Shown here one piece after another: positions 50,272 to 60,800 of a stretch of 64,000 bases of DNA. A program made the translations under genes and the position numbers. The DNA is from G039954875 sp047528275 (GTDB lineage: Bacteria; Bacteroidota; Bacteroidia; Flavobacteriales; Blattabacteriaceae), in assembly GCA_047528275.1 (NCBI GenBank), contig CP180023.1:1612001-1676000 (forward strand), given 5' to 3'. The notes beneath the pieces are model-generated. The model ran no database searches. It was not told where the DNA came from and saw only the letters and a program-made list of their open reading frames with translations. Each line of letters starts with the position of its first letter. The stretch's first letter is position 1.

Positions 50272-51783
50272 TTAATGTTTAAAGTGCCTCATACCTGTAA
50301 AGACCATAGCCATTCCGTATTCATCACAAGCTCGGATGGATTCAGCATCACGCATCGAACCTCCTGGCTGAATGATTGCCTCGATACGATGTTGAGCCAC
50401 TTTTTCCACCACGTCGCGGAAGGGAAAAAAAGCATCGGAAGCAAGGACTAGATTCTTTCGAGACTTTTCTAAGGCACGTTCGATGGCCTGATGTGCTGCC
50501 CAAATGCGATTAGTCTGCCCTCCAGCAATACCTAGAGTCTGTACTCCTTGAGCAACAACGACAGCATTGGACTTGACATGTTTGACCACTTTCTGAGCAA
50601 AAATCAACGATTGTAATTGTTCAACCGTAGGCTGCTTTTTCGTCACTACTTGATGATCTATAGAAAATCGATCATCACACTGTTGTACTAAAAGTCCTCC
50701 ATCGATTTTGACATACTCAAAGATATCACATATACGATCTTTAATATGAATCAATCGGAGGTTTTTTTTCTTTCTCAAGACATCTAGGGCTTCCGACTCA
50801 TAAGCTGGGGCCAAAATAATCTCCAAAAAAAACTTACCCATAGATTCTGCCGCTTTTTTGGTCAGTGTGCTATTAACAGCGATAATTCCTCCAAAAACCG
50901 AGACCGGATCACAAGCATAAGCTTTTTCCCACGCATCAGCTATATCTCGACCTAGAGCCACACCACAAGGTGTGGTATGTTTCACAGCACAACAAGCCGG
51001 ATCAGAGAATTCATTCACCATTTTCCAAGCCGCATCCATATCTCGTAAATTATTGAATGATAATTTATTAACCTGTAATTGATCGAAATCTCGAAAGGCG
51101 CCTCCTCCGGTTGTATTAACATAATAAGCCGCTTTTTGATGGGGATTTTCACCATAGCGTAGGTCCATCTGTTTCTGATACGAGATGTTGAAATAGGGTG
51201 GGAAATGCTCTGCAATAATCCATTGAGAAATAGCTGCATCATAAGCCGCTGTAAGATTGAATGCCTTTCCAGCCCATTTTCTCCTCAATGCCAAGGAGAT
51301 CTCTCCTTGATGGGTAATTTCCTTTTTAAATATTTCATAATCAGCTGTATCAGTGATTACAATGACATCGGGGAAATTTTTGGCCGCAGCACGTAATAAT
51401 GTTATCCCACCAATATCGATAAGCTCAAGCTGTGCCTCGAGTGTAAGACATTGACCATACTGCTCAAAAAAAGGATAGAGATTCACCACGACCAAATCAA
51501 TCTGGCTGATCCTATGGGCCTCAAGTGTCTGCATATGCTTGACTTGGCTACGTTTAGCCAAGATCCCACCATGAATGTGAGGATGCAGAGTTTTGACCCG
51601 CCCATCAAGAATCTCAGAAAATTGGGTCACCTCAGCCACTTCTATCGGGGAAAGTCCTTGATCCTTTAAATAGCGAAAAGTACCCCCCGTGGAAATGATT
51701 TCATAATCTTGGGCTTCCAAAAAACGGGCAAATTCAGTCAAAGTTACCTTATCGAATGTACTGATCAAAGCTCTTTTTTTCAT
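50272..51783 (-). CDS. purH: Bifunctional AICAR transformylase / IMP cyclohydrolase
   Basis: Last two steps of purine synthesis: formylation of AICAR and closure to IMP. The N-terminal cyclohydrolase domain starts MKKRALISTFDKVTLTEFAR with STGGTFRYL, LDGRVKTLHPHIHGGIL and LRAAAKNFPDVIVI. The C-terminal transformylase domain shows DLRYGENPHQKAA, CCAVKHTTPCGVALG (catalytic Lys-His), ASDAFFPFRD and IIQPGGSMRD. An open frame starts at 51801 but the ATG at 51783 fits the family. 503 residues, no lesion. It is the last gene of the pur cluster read from purL; the five pathway genes between are broken. AICAR from histidine synthesis could still feed it. Confidence 0.96.
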   Translation of the reverse strand: MKKRALISTFDKVTLTEFARFLEAQDYEIISTGGTFRYLKDQGLSPIEVAEVTQFSEILDGRVKTLHPHIHGGILAKRSQVKHMQTLEAHRISQIDLVVVNLYPFFEQYGQCLTLEAQLELIDIGGITLLRAAAKNFPDVIVITDTADYEIFKKEITHQGEISLALRRKWAGKAFNLTAAYDAAISQWIIAEHFPPYFNISYQKQMDLRYGENPHQKAAYYVNTTGGGAFRDFDQLQVNKLSFNNLRDMDAAWKMVNEFSDPACCAVKHTTPCGVALGRDIADAWEKAYACDPVSVFGGIIAVNSTLTKKAAESMGKFFLEIILAPAYESEALDVLRKKKNLRLIHIKDRICDIFEYVKIDGGLLVQQCDDRFSIDHQVVTKKQPTVEQLQSLIFAQKVVKHVKSNAVVVAQGVQTLGIAGGQTNRIWAAHQAIERALEKSRKNLVLASDAFFPFRDVVEKVAQHRIEAIIQPGGSMRDAESIRACDEYGMAMVFTGMRHFKH

Positions 51784-51849
51784 CTTATCAAGAAATTTCA
51801 ATATCTTCTCAATGCTAAATATTCACGACACGTTCTGATGAGTCTCTTT

Positions 51850-52460
51850 TTAATTTGATGATTTCCAAGTGGAAAAAAAATCACAGACAATCTTTGGAAC
51901 GACTCGATCAGAATCTCATGCTAGATACAATGGACCTTCTTAGCCAAAGATACAGGACTTTCACCGGGACTGACCGGACAAGATCTTTGGAGGATCACCT
52001 CTCCAGCATCGACCGACGGTATGACATGATGGATCGTAGGATCTGAAATTTTTTCTCGATTTTTCAAGACCGCTCGAGGTACGCACATACCATACATGCC
52101 TTATCCACCATATTGAGGAAAAAGTGAAGAGTGAATATTGATTAATCTTTTGTTCCATCTTTAGCATCTTCGATAAAAATCTTCACCGAGTATCGAGAGG
52201 AAACCGGCCAATACAATCAAATCTATCTGAGCAATCAGAAGCTCATCGATCTCACTAGATAGGTTTAGGACCACGCTCAAGAAAAAAAAAGTAGAGATAT
52301 CCCATCCCCCCCCCCGATCTAAATCTTCTTCAATGGCACCACAATCTCTATCAGCGATCACATGGCTCACCCACAAGCCGGGCAATTTTCCCGACTCAAT
52401 AGCCTGAAAAATCTGTCGTAGATTGCTTCCTTTGCCCAAGACCAAGATGGATACCTTCAT
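51850..52460 (-). pseudogene. purN: Phosphoribosylglycinamide formyltransferase PurN, degraded
   Basis: Third step of purine synthesis. Reading from the ATG at 52460: MKVSILVLGKGSNLRQIFQA (normally SGxGSNLQAI), VSHVIADRDCGAIE, AQIDLIVLAGFLSILGEDFY, a stop at 52161-52163, then INIHSSLFPQYGG (INIHPSLLPxYxG with the catalytic His retained), VIPSVDAGEVILQRSCPV in another frame, and a tail to about 51850. A run of ten C around 52310 lies in a disrupted stretch. Several stops and shifts break it. It directly precedes purH on the same strand. Confidence 0.9.
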
Positions 52461-52467
52461 ATAATCA

Positions 52468-53273
52468 GTTACTTGTCTCATGTGTACTTCTTTGTTGAAT
52501 GAGTTCCATCAAGCAAATCTTGGCCCCCTCCCTGGTATGTTGGCCAGTTGCGACGGTTGCTCCCCCATTACCCTCAAGATAATGGGCAAATCCCAAACAC
52601 TTTTCGTCCTTTTGAATCCAACCGACAAACCAACCTAGAATAGCTATTTTATCCTTTTTTTTATCAAACAGATCCGCTTGTACCACTCTTACCAAAAAGT
52701 TTCCATATCTTGGGTAATACTCCGATTTAGAGCAATTTACTGGTATATTCAATGGCCCTTTTGGAGATGAGCAATTTTTTCCCCATCAAGCAGGCGTTCG
52801 ATAAACGATACTTGCTCTTCTGGAGAGATCTACAAGCTACTATCAAGACAAACTTTTGTCAGACCGTTATTTTGTCCTGGATCACCTGATAGGTCTTGGT
52901 TGCCATAACCAAAGTAACTGATATAACTTTTCAATTTATCCATACCGAGTTTTTTCGTAATAAACTGGGAATAACATACATAACTGTTTTTGATCCAATC
53001 CGATAGATTATAAGGACTTTTCCATACCTCAAGTCGGACTTTATACTCTTTCTTGTAAGTCCATTCAGGATAATACTCATCAATAAAAATACCTGTATCA
53101 TAGCCCATCAGAACGATAACGATCTTAAAAGTCGAAGCAGATGAATGTCTCTCAAATGTCAAACCTTTTTAAGGTAGGATCTCTCCTCCAACCTCTTTAG
53201 CCATAAAACTTTTGATCTGTTCAAAGGAAAAACTGCTGACGAAAAACCCTATGACATAAATAAATTTCCTCAT
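52468..53273 (-). pseudogene. Class D (OXA-type) beta-lactamase, degraded
   Basis: Serine beta-lactamase homologue. The minus strand gives a signal-like start MRKFIYVIGFFVSSFSFEQ (ATG 53273), an in-frame TAA near 53171, then SASTFKIVIVLMGYDTGIFI with the active-site STFK, the SxV motif as SYV in NSYVCYSQ, SYISYFGYGNQDLSG with the YGN motif, a stop near 52830 before ISPEEQVSFIERLLDG, and DKIAILGWFVGWIQKDEKCL (family xxxGWFVGWVE). The KTG motif before the last block is not readable. The order and spacing of STFK, SxV and YGN over about 260 codons support class D. It lies inside the pur cluster between the paiB relic and purN. Non-functional. Confidence 0.85.
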
Positions 53274-53339
53274 TGTATAGATATCTTGGATCGTTTTACG
53301 GTGCAAAAATCATGATTTATCATCATCGTACTCTCAGGC

Positions 53340-53977
53340 TTAATCTCTTTTGAGAAGTATCTCTTCGATTTCCTTAATCCGATGGGCTATGTAGGAATCC
53401 TTATGATGATGGTCTGTTTTGTTCAACTCGTGCATAATATTTATAAAATCTATCGATTGCCTATTTTGGACCAGGTTAAAATTAGCAAGAACTTGATCAA
53501 TAGCAATGATGAAACCTACTAGATATATCATTTCGATATTCAAAAAATCATGAGGTAAATCTTTGATCTTATAATTATATTCATTGATTTTTTCCTATAC
53601 TTTACGATTAAAATAAGAATATTAATTAAATTTTATTGATATTTTACAATCTCTACCTTTCCATAAAAGTGGATGGGATATAATTGAAGATAAATACATT
53701 GACATGATCATACTATGAAGCCGATAGATAGGCATCAGGAGTCGAAAATATAGCCAATACTTTATCTTGCTAATTGAAAGTTTTCCACTGATCATTAGCC
53801 TTTTCTATATGATTCCATAGACACAAACTGTCATCTTATTTCAACCAAATCAAGAGGGAGATGTGTAGCAACAGATATGCCATCTTCAACGCTTACGAGC
53901 GTTCCGAATCGCAACTCACAGACGACTTCCAATATAACGTCCCCATTCCATTGTTTAAAATGTTTAGGGATGTACAT
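53340..53977 (-). pseudogene. PaiB family FMN-binding negative transcriptional regulator, degraded
   Basis: PaiB-type proteins have an FMN-binding split-barrel fold. From the ATG at 53977: MYIPKHFKQWNGDVILEVVC, ELRFGTLVSVEDGISVATHL with PLDL, a TGA, then HIEKANDQWKTF and DKVLAIFSTPDAYLSAS (family HxAxxNPQWKxF...VLAIFxGPHAYISPSWY), and the open C-terminal piece 53543-53340 with VGFIIAIDQVLANFNLVQNR (family GIVGFEIxIxxxEAKFKLSQNR). All blocks are in order over about the family length of 205 codons, split by stops and shifts. Its place between purM and the beta-lactamase relic is accidental to purines as far as known. Confidence 0.82.
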
Positions 53978-54196
53978 GAAACGGTATTTAATTTAACAAC
54001 ACTGCTCTCGAGAAATCTAAGTCAGGAATCATCAACCCACTCGAAATTGAAAAAACGATCTCCAACATCAAGAAAAATTCAAAGATGAAAATTCACCTTC
54101 ACCGCTTTGAATATTGAATCAAACATGGTGAATATACAAAATCCTTCGAAAAGCCGTACCAAAAGATATTAATGAAGACTATGATCCTTTCCTATC

Positions 54197-55196
54197 TTAT
54201 TTTAAGATGATTCTTTCTTCCTCTATTTCAACAACTCCAATAACAAAGACCGTCTCACCTAAAGTTTTGACTTGTTCCAAAACGGTAAATTGATCTTCCG
54301 GAGAAATGGCCATGAGCATACCAATGCCAATATTGAAGGCCCCCACATTTCCTGATCAGGGACCGAACCGGCCTGCTGGATATACCTAAAGATCAATGGG
54401 GCAAGAGATCTTCTCCTTTTGAATCACGGCTGACAGACTGTTGGGGATGATGCGGGTACATTTTCATACAAGCCTCAACCAGTGATATGTGCCAAACCAT
54501 GGATCGAAAAATATTTCAAAAACTCATGGATAATCCTGTGATAGAGAATCGTAGGTGTCAAAAGTGTTTCATAAAGTGGTTGCCCACCAAATCTTCCCAA
54601 GAGGTATCCCTCTAAAAAAATATTATGTATGAACGAAAAACCATTACTATGCACACCGGATGAAGGCAAACCGATTAATAGGTCACCTTGACGTATCTGC
54701 GTCCCATCGATGAGGAGGGCGCGTTCGGCCATACCCACATAAAAGGATGTACATCATAATCAATATACTGATACATGCCAGGTATTTCAGACATCTCCGA
54801 CCTATGAATGTGTACCAGTAGTGTAGCAAACCTTGGGCATGCCTTGAATGATCTTAGTAACAACTTCTGCATTGATTTGACCACAAGCCAAATAGTCCAA
54901 AAAGAATAAAGGTTTAGGCCCATGAGAGAGGATATCATTGGCACACATAGCAAAACAATCCATGCTAATGGTCTCATATTGCTGATAATCTAAAGCTAAA
55001 CGCAACTTAGTCCCTACACCGTCGGAAGCAGATACTAAAACAGGATTTTGATATCCAGATAGTTAATAAAAAGACCAGAATCTCCCAAGGTATTGAGTAC
55101 ATGCTGGTTATGTGTCCTCTGTACAGCATCTCGAATCTTTGATACGGTACGATAGCCTTCTTCTTTATTTACACCGGCTTCTTTATAAGTAGTCAT
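54197..55196 (-). pseudogene. purM: Phosphoribosylformylglycinamidine cyclo-ligase PurM, degraded
   Basis: Fifth step of purine synthesis (AIR synthetase). From ATG 55196: MTTYKEAGVNKEEGYRTVSK, NTLGDSGLFIN (a family glycine-rich block), an in-frame stop, then YETISMDCFAMCANDILSHG and PKPLFFLDYLACGQINAEVV (family CVNDIxxxGAxPLFFLDYxA), an open piece 54738-54475 with MGMAERALLIDGTQIRQGDL, LIGLPSSGVHSNGFSFI and IHGLAHITG, ending VVEIEEERIILK at TAA 54197. The pieces are in different frames. Loss is clear. Confidence 0.92.
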
Positions 55197-55217
55197 AGGT
55201 ATGGGGTGGTATATCTA

Positions 55218-56592
55218 TCATTTTAACTTGATATCTATAGGATAACATTCTGTAAAACAAACGAAACAATAGTCTAGACCACCGAGAACTTCTTTCAAGT
55301 TGTCATACTTAAAAATTCGAGACTATCCACGCCCAAAAGTCCTGCAATGGTTATCTTATCATTAGTAGCTAAAATCAAGTCTTCCTTCTTCGACGTATCT
55401 ACCAGCAGGAAACAAGGTGCAATGATAGGCGGTGATGCACTCCGAAAATGGATTTCCTGGAGATAGAATTTTCTCAAAATATCGACCAATTTACAACTGG
55501 TCGTACCACGCACAATGGAATCATCTATGATAACGATCTTTTGACCTGCCACTTCGCTCAAGATAAGATTGAACTTGAGATTGACTATATGCTCGCGCAA
55601 TTCCTGAGTAGGATCTATGAAGGAACGTCCGATGTACTTGTTTTTGAGTAGGATCGGCTTGAAGGGAATGCTCGAAGCTTTCGAATAAAACCTATAGCTG
55701 CCGAAACAACCCGAATCAGGGGCACCAACCAGTACATCAGCCTTGACCGGATGTTGCTCATAAAGTTTTTTCCCGATCTTCTCACAAACTTTATAGACAC
55801 TGATCGCATCGATCACTGAGTCCAGACGAGAAAAATAGATGTACTCAAAGGAACAGACCCGACGTCTTGGAAAACGAGTAAGCATAGAAAAATGCAATTC
55901 TACCACACTAGCTATGACCAATTGACCTGGGGACACACATTAGGCATGAAACGATCCTCTATCGCATCAATACCACAAGTCTCAGAGCTAAAAAAATGGT
56001 GATGCCCATATCGGAGTAATCCATAACAGAGCTGTCTAATACCAATAGGGTCTCCTGAAGATAGCCAGTTGATCTTGTGTGAGCAACCAATATACCGAAT
56101 AGGCCCCACGAAGGTGTTTGGAAGTGGCTCGAATCGGTTCTTATAATCCTAGTGAAAAGTATTTTTGAATCAGGCGGAGGATGATCTCCGAATCGGATCC
56201 GTCTGAAATAAAGGTTATATCTTCTACCTCCAAGGTCTCTCGGAGTTCCTGATCATTGATCAGGTGACCATTGTGTACCAATGAGAGGATACCTTGGTCA
56301 TCTGCATCTTTAAAAAAAATGGTTGGATGTTTTGTTTGCTCTGTCCACCAGCTGTAGAATAGAGCATATGTCCGATGACAGCCTGTCCATGATACTCCTC
56401 CGGATTCGATGCTTTTGTAGGTATGAATGCCCCATATCGGAGCAAGGAAAAACCGCAAGCTTTCTTCTCCACGATGCTGCAGGGTAAAGAGTCCAAATTG
56501 GACCAGTGAAAAACTATCGATCTTTTCACGGGATAAAATGCTAAAACGCCACACTCCTCTTGAAGCTCATTTAAAGGATATTTTTCGTCCAT
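55218..56592 (-). pseudogene. purF: Amidophosphoribosyltransferase PurF, degraded
   Basis: First committed step of purine synthesis. The N-terminal glutaminase part reads MDEKYPLNELQEECGVLAF (Cys still present after EE) from 56592, with FTLQHRGEESLRFFL in another frame and VIGHMLYSTAGGQSKQNIQP. The C-terminal PRTase part is open from 55936 to 55295: CSFEYIYFSRLDSVID (family FExxYFxRxDS), VLVGAPDSGCFGSYRFYSKA and the PRPP motif VIIDDSIVRGTTSCKLVDIL. It ends in a shifted frame DNLKEVLGGLDYCFVCFTE to a TGA at 55218. At least four frame changes, so no full protein can be made. Confidence 0.92.
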
Positions 56593-56618
56593 AATCATTC
56601 ACACATTATCTTTACTTA

Positions 56619-57328
56619 TCATTTCAAATTCAGACGCTGAATGATCTCTACATAGACCTCGCGCACATCTCCAAGATCTCTACGAAAATACTCTTTATCG
56701 AGTTTTTTCATCGTATTTTTATCCCAAAACCGAGAAGTATCAGGGCTGATCTCATCAGCCAGAAAGATCTAACCTCTAGTGTCCTTCCCAAATTCTATTT
56801 TAAAATCGACCAAAATAATATCCTCGTTTAAAAAATGTGCTTTAAGTAGATCATTGACCTTGGTAGTGATTGCATAAATATAAATCAATAGTAGATACAC
56901 CTAAATTAATAGCATGATGATCATTGATCAATGGGTATACTAAAGTATCATCCTTGTAGCTCAACTCAGAAATGGTATTGGGTGGCTTTGTGTACCTTCC
57001 TCAATACCTAGGCTTCGAAGGGGTATACTTCCAGCAATCAAGTTGCGGACAATCACCTTGATTGAGAGGATTTCCACTCGCCAGCACAATTAGTCACGTT
57101 TGTTAGTTTTTTAATGAAGTGAGTCCCCCGGATACCCTGATTTTAAGATATTGAAAGATCAAGCGGTGATTTCATTGTTTAGAGCACCTTTCTCTTGTAC
57201 AGCACCTCTTTTCTGAGCGTTGAAGGGTGTGTGACATCATCATTATAATGAATAATGATGGGCTCGGGGTCGTCCGTGGTATAGACCTGCTTGGTCTTGC
57301 CTTCATAAAGAAAATCTCTTTTTTCCAT
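56619..57328 (-). pseudogene. purC: Phosphoribosylaminoimidazole-succinocarboxamide synthase PurC, degraded
   Basis: SAICAR synthetase. From ATG 57328: MEKRDFLYEGKTKQVYTTDD (family LYEGKAKxxY), PEPIIIHYNDDVTHPSTLRK, KRKVL then a stop, later IGTHFIKKL-like and a shifted ILLEDIILVDFKIEFGxD region, and GEIxLADEISPDTSRFWD-like text in broken form near 56730-56790. It ends DVREVYVEIIQRLNLK at TGA 56619. Multiple stops. Between the purE and purF relics, in the expected strand. Confidence 0.9.
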
Positions 57329-57348
57329 GCTCATAATTCTTGTTCAAT

Positions 57349-57775
57349 TTATCGGATCAATTCCTCTCGCATATCTTGACGATAGATGAGTAAACGTTCT
57401 TTGTATTCAGGGTATTTCAGGGCGAGGATCTGTACGGCTAATAGAACCGCATTGCGGGCGTTATCAATACCAACGGTATCCACTGGGATATCTTTAGGCA
57501 TCTATACGATTGAAAGTAAATAATCTAGGCCATTAAAATTACCAGTTATTGGTATACCAATAACTGGAATAGTTGTCTTTGATGCAATTACTCCAGGTAA
57601 ATGTGCTACCAAACCTGCTCCTGAAATGATAACCTCTACTCCAGAGGACTCAAAATTTTTGAGTTTCTCAGTTAGGACTTCTGGTAAACTGTGGTCAGAG
57701 ATCGCATAAGCACCATAGGCAACATCGAACTCTTGTAACGCTCTCAAGGCTTCCAAATAGGATCACAATTTTCAT
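57349..57775 (-). pseudogene. purE: N5-carboxyaminoimidazole ribonucleotide mutase PurE, degraded
   Basis: Mutase forming CAIR. From ATG 57775: MKIVILFGS, after which the SDxPxM substrate loop is deleted and the frame shifts to EALRALQEFDVAYGAYAISD (family VSAHRTPE is ISDHSLPE here), then VEVIISGAGLVAHLPGVIAS, TTIPVIGIPITGNFNGLDYL and LSIV, a TAG at 57502-57504 in place of the conserved Gln, and MPKDIPVDTVGIDNARNAVL to the TAA at 57349. Only a few lesions exist, making this one of the least decayed relics in the cluster; the missing phosphate-site loop still argues against function. Confidence 0.88.
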
Positions 57776-57813
57776 TTTTATATCATTTTATCAGGAAATG
57801 ATCTTCTTTTCAT

Positions 57814-60800
57814 TCACCAAAAATATCGTACTGCATTACGAAATATAGGGTGTCCACAGGCTCGAGGGATGTTCTTGAGCAGACCGGGTCGCCAACGTTC
57901 CGGGTGACCCATACGGCCGTAAATCTTACCATCTTCGCTGATCAAACCTTCTACAGCGTAGACCGATCCATTGGGATTATCGGGAGTATTCAAAGCACGA
58001 AATCCATCTACATCAATGTATTGCGTAGCGATCTGCCCTTTTTCAAACAAGGTTTGGGCTACCTCCCTACTTGCATAAAAACGTCCTTCACCGTGAGATG
58101 CTGGAAAGATAAATACCTGGTCTTTCATCCCAGTCAGCCAGGGCGAACGGTCTGAGATCACTTTCACACGAACGCATTGAGAAACATGGCGTCCAATCTC
58201 ATTAAAGGTGAGTGTAGGAGACTGGTAATCTGGGATTCGGACTTGTCCATAAGGTAATAAACCCGATTTGATAAGCGCTTGAAAACCATTGCAAATACCT
58301 AAAATAAGACCATTCCTCTGCAAGAGATTATTGACAGCCTCACAGATGTACGGATTATGCAGTAGTGCGGTAATGAACTTAGCTGATCCGTCAGGCTCAT
58401 CACCAGCACTGAATCCACCCGAGAGCATAAGGATCTCAGCGGATCTAATTTGCTGCTCGAACTCCTGGATAGAATCCTGGATATCTTTATTATCTAAATT
58501 CCGAAAAAGGACACTATTCACTCTAGCTCCTTCTTGTTGAAAAGACCAAATAGATTCATATTCACAATTCGTCCCAGGAAATACGGGAATGAATACCTGT
58601 GGTGTACCTTTTTTTCTCGTGCCCCATACTATGGAATAGGGTTTATGAGGCTGTCCAAGATGGAGCTCTTCTTTATTATGAGGACATTGAGTAGGAAAGA
58701 CTGATTCAAGGGTCTTGGACCAAGCTTGCAAGGCTTCGTCAAAATCGATCATCATCCTATTGAAACACAATTTTGGTAATAACGTAACCTTACCCAGCTG
58801 GATAAAGTCTTTTGAAAGCGGCACAACGGACTCTATCACCAACGAGCCTACGGAAGCCTCGAGTAAATTCTCATCGGTCTCAATGGAAAAACCCAAGCGA
58901 TTGCCAAAGGCCATTTGGGCTAGAGCTGTCGCAATACCACCGCTTTTGACAGTCTTTACAGCAGTTATCCTACCATAGCAGATGCCTTCATAAACTTGAG
59001 TATAGACTCTTTGCAAGGTGTCGAAATTAGGCATATCATCAGACAAGGGACGATGACGGTAGAGCCAGATCATATGGCCTGCCTTTTTGAATTCCGGCGA
59101 AATGATATGTGAGACTTTTCCAGTAGCCACCGCAAAAGAGATAAGTGTAGGTGGTACATGCAATTCTTTGAAAGTGCCTGACATACTATCTTTACCCCCA
59201 ATAGCGGCTAAACCCAATGCCCGTTGTGCCCGATAAGCTCCTAAAAGTGCTGCAAAGGGTTGACCCCAATTCTTAGGATCAGTACCAAGTTTTTGAAAAT
59301 ATTCTTGAAAGCTGAACCGTATCTTCTGATGATCTCCACCCATGGCCACAATCTTTGCTACGGACTCTACCACAGCATAAGCCCCACCATGGAAAGGGCT
59401 CCAAGCCGAGAGTTTGGGATGAAATCCCCAAGAAGCCAGGCTCACCGTCTCAGTATGGTTTTCTAAAACATGGATCTTTTGTGCAGTGCCTTCGGCAGGA
59501 GTCAGTTGGTATTTTCCACCAAAAGGCATCAATACAGTAGTCGCTCCCACAGTACTGTCAAACATCTCTACCAACCCCTTTTGAGAGGCTACATCCAAAT
59601 GGGAAAGTTTTTTTAAAAAAACTTTTTTATCGAAATTTTTACATTCTCGAAGGGGATTTTGTTTTTTGGGTGAAGTCACTCGTACACTCATTTTTTTAGA
59701 TACACCATGAGTATCCAAAAAAACTCTTTTTAAATCAACAATGGGTTGGCCTCGATAATGCATCACCAGCCGATCGTCATCCGTGACTTGAGCAATCGGG
59801 ACGGCTAAGAGATTTTCTTCTCGGGCTAGGTGGATAAAATCCTCTACATCGGAAGCAGTCACTAGTATCGCCATACGTTCTTGGGATTCGGAAATCGCCA
59901 ATTCGGTACCATTCAAACCTTCATATTTCAAAGGGATCTGATCTAGATCGATCAACAAGCCCCGACTCAACTCACCAACGGCTACGGCTACACCTCCAGC
60001 TCCAAAATCATTACACTTCTTGATGAGACAACTGACCTCTTCTCGACGGAAAAACCGTTGGATCTTTCGTTCCATGACAGCATTACCCTTCTGTACCTCA
60101 ATATTCAACTCATCAACGGAACGACTATAGTGCGGTTTAGAAGAACCTATGGCCCCACCTATACCATCACGACCTGTAGCTCCTCCAAGCAATAGAACAA
60201 TATCACTCTTGCGAGGAGGTTCTTGACGTAAATCCTCTTCTCTGACTGCACCAATAACCATACCGACCTCCATATGCTTTGCTCTATAACCTTCATGATA
60301 CACCTCGGCTACATGAGTGGTGGCCAGACCAATCTGATTACCATACGTACTGTAACCTTGAGCTGATATACGACTGATCTTGCGCTGGGGTAATTTTCCT
60401 TCAAGTGTCTGATAAAGCGGCTCCGTTGGGTCGGCTGCACCACTTAGTCGTATGGCCTGATAGACAAAAGCCCTACCGGAAAGTGGATCACGTATGGCTC
60501 CACCAATACAAGTAGAAGCTCCCCCAAAGGGTTCGATCTCAGTAGGATGATTATGGGTTTCATTTTTGAACAAAAGATGCCATCGCTCTTCTACCTTATC
60601 AACGTCGACTGTGATCGCTAACGTGCAAGCGTTGATCTCATCAGAGATCACCCAATCTTTTAGTTTACCCTCTGCGCGAAGCGCTCTGGCAGCTAGGGTA
60701 GCCAAATCCATAAAAGTGATAGGCTTTTCTGACTCCCCAAGCGCTTTACGAGTCTCTAGATAATCGTCAAAAACCACTTGGAACGTTTGTTGAAACGGGC

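Noticed and set aside
52305..52316. Run of ten C as a phase-variation tract
   Set aside because: It lies within the already multiply broken purN relic, so slippage could not restore a gene; more likely drift in dead sequence.
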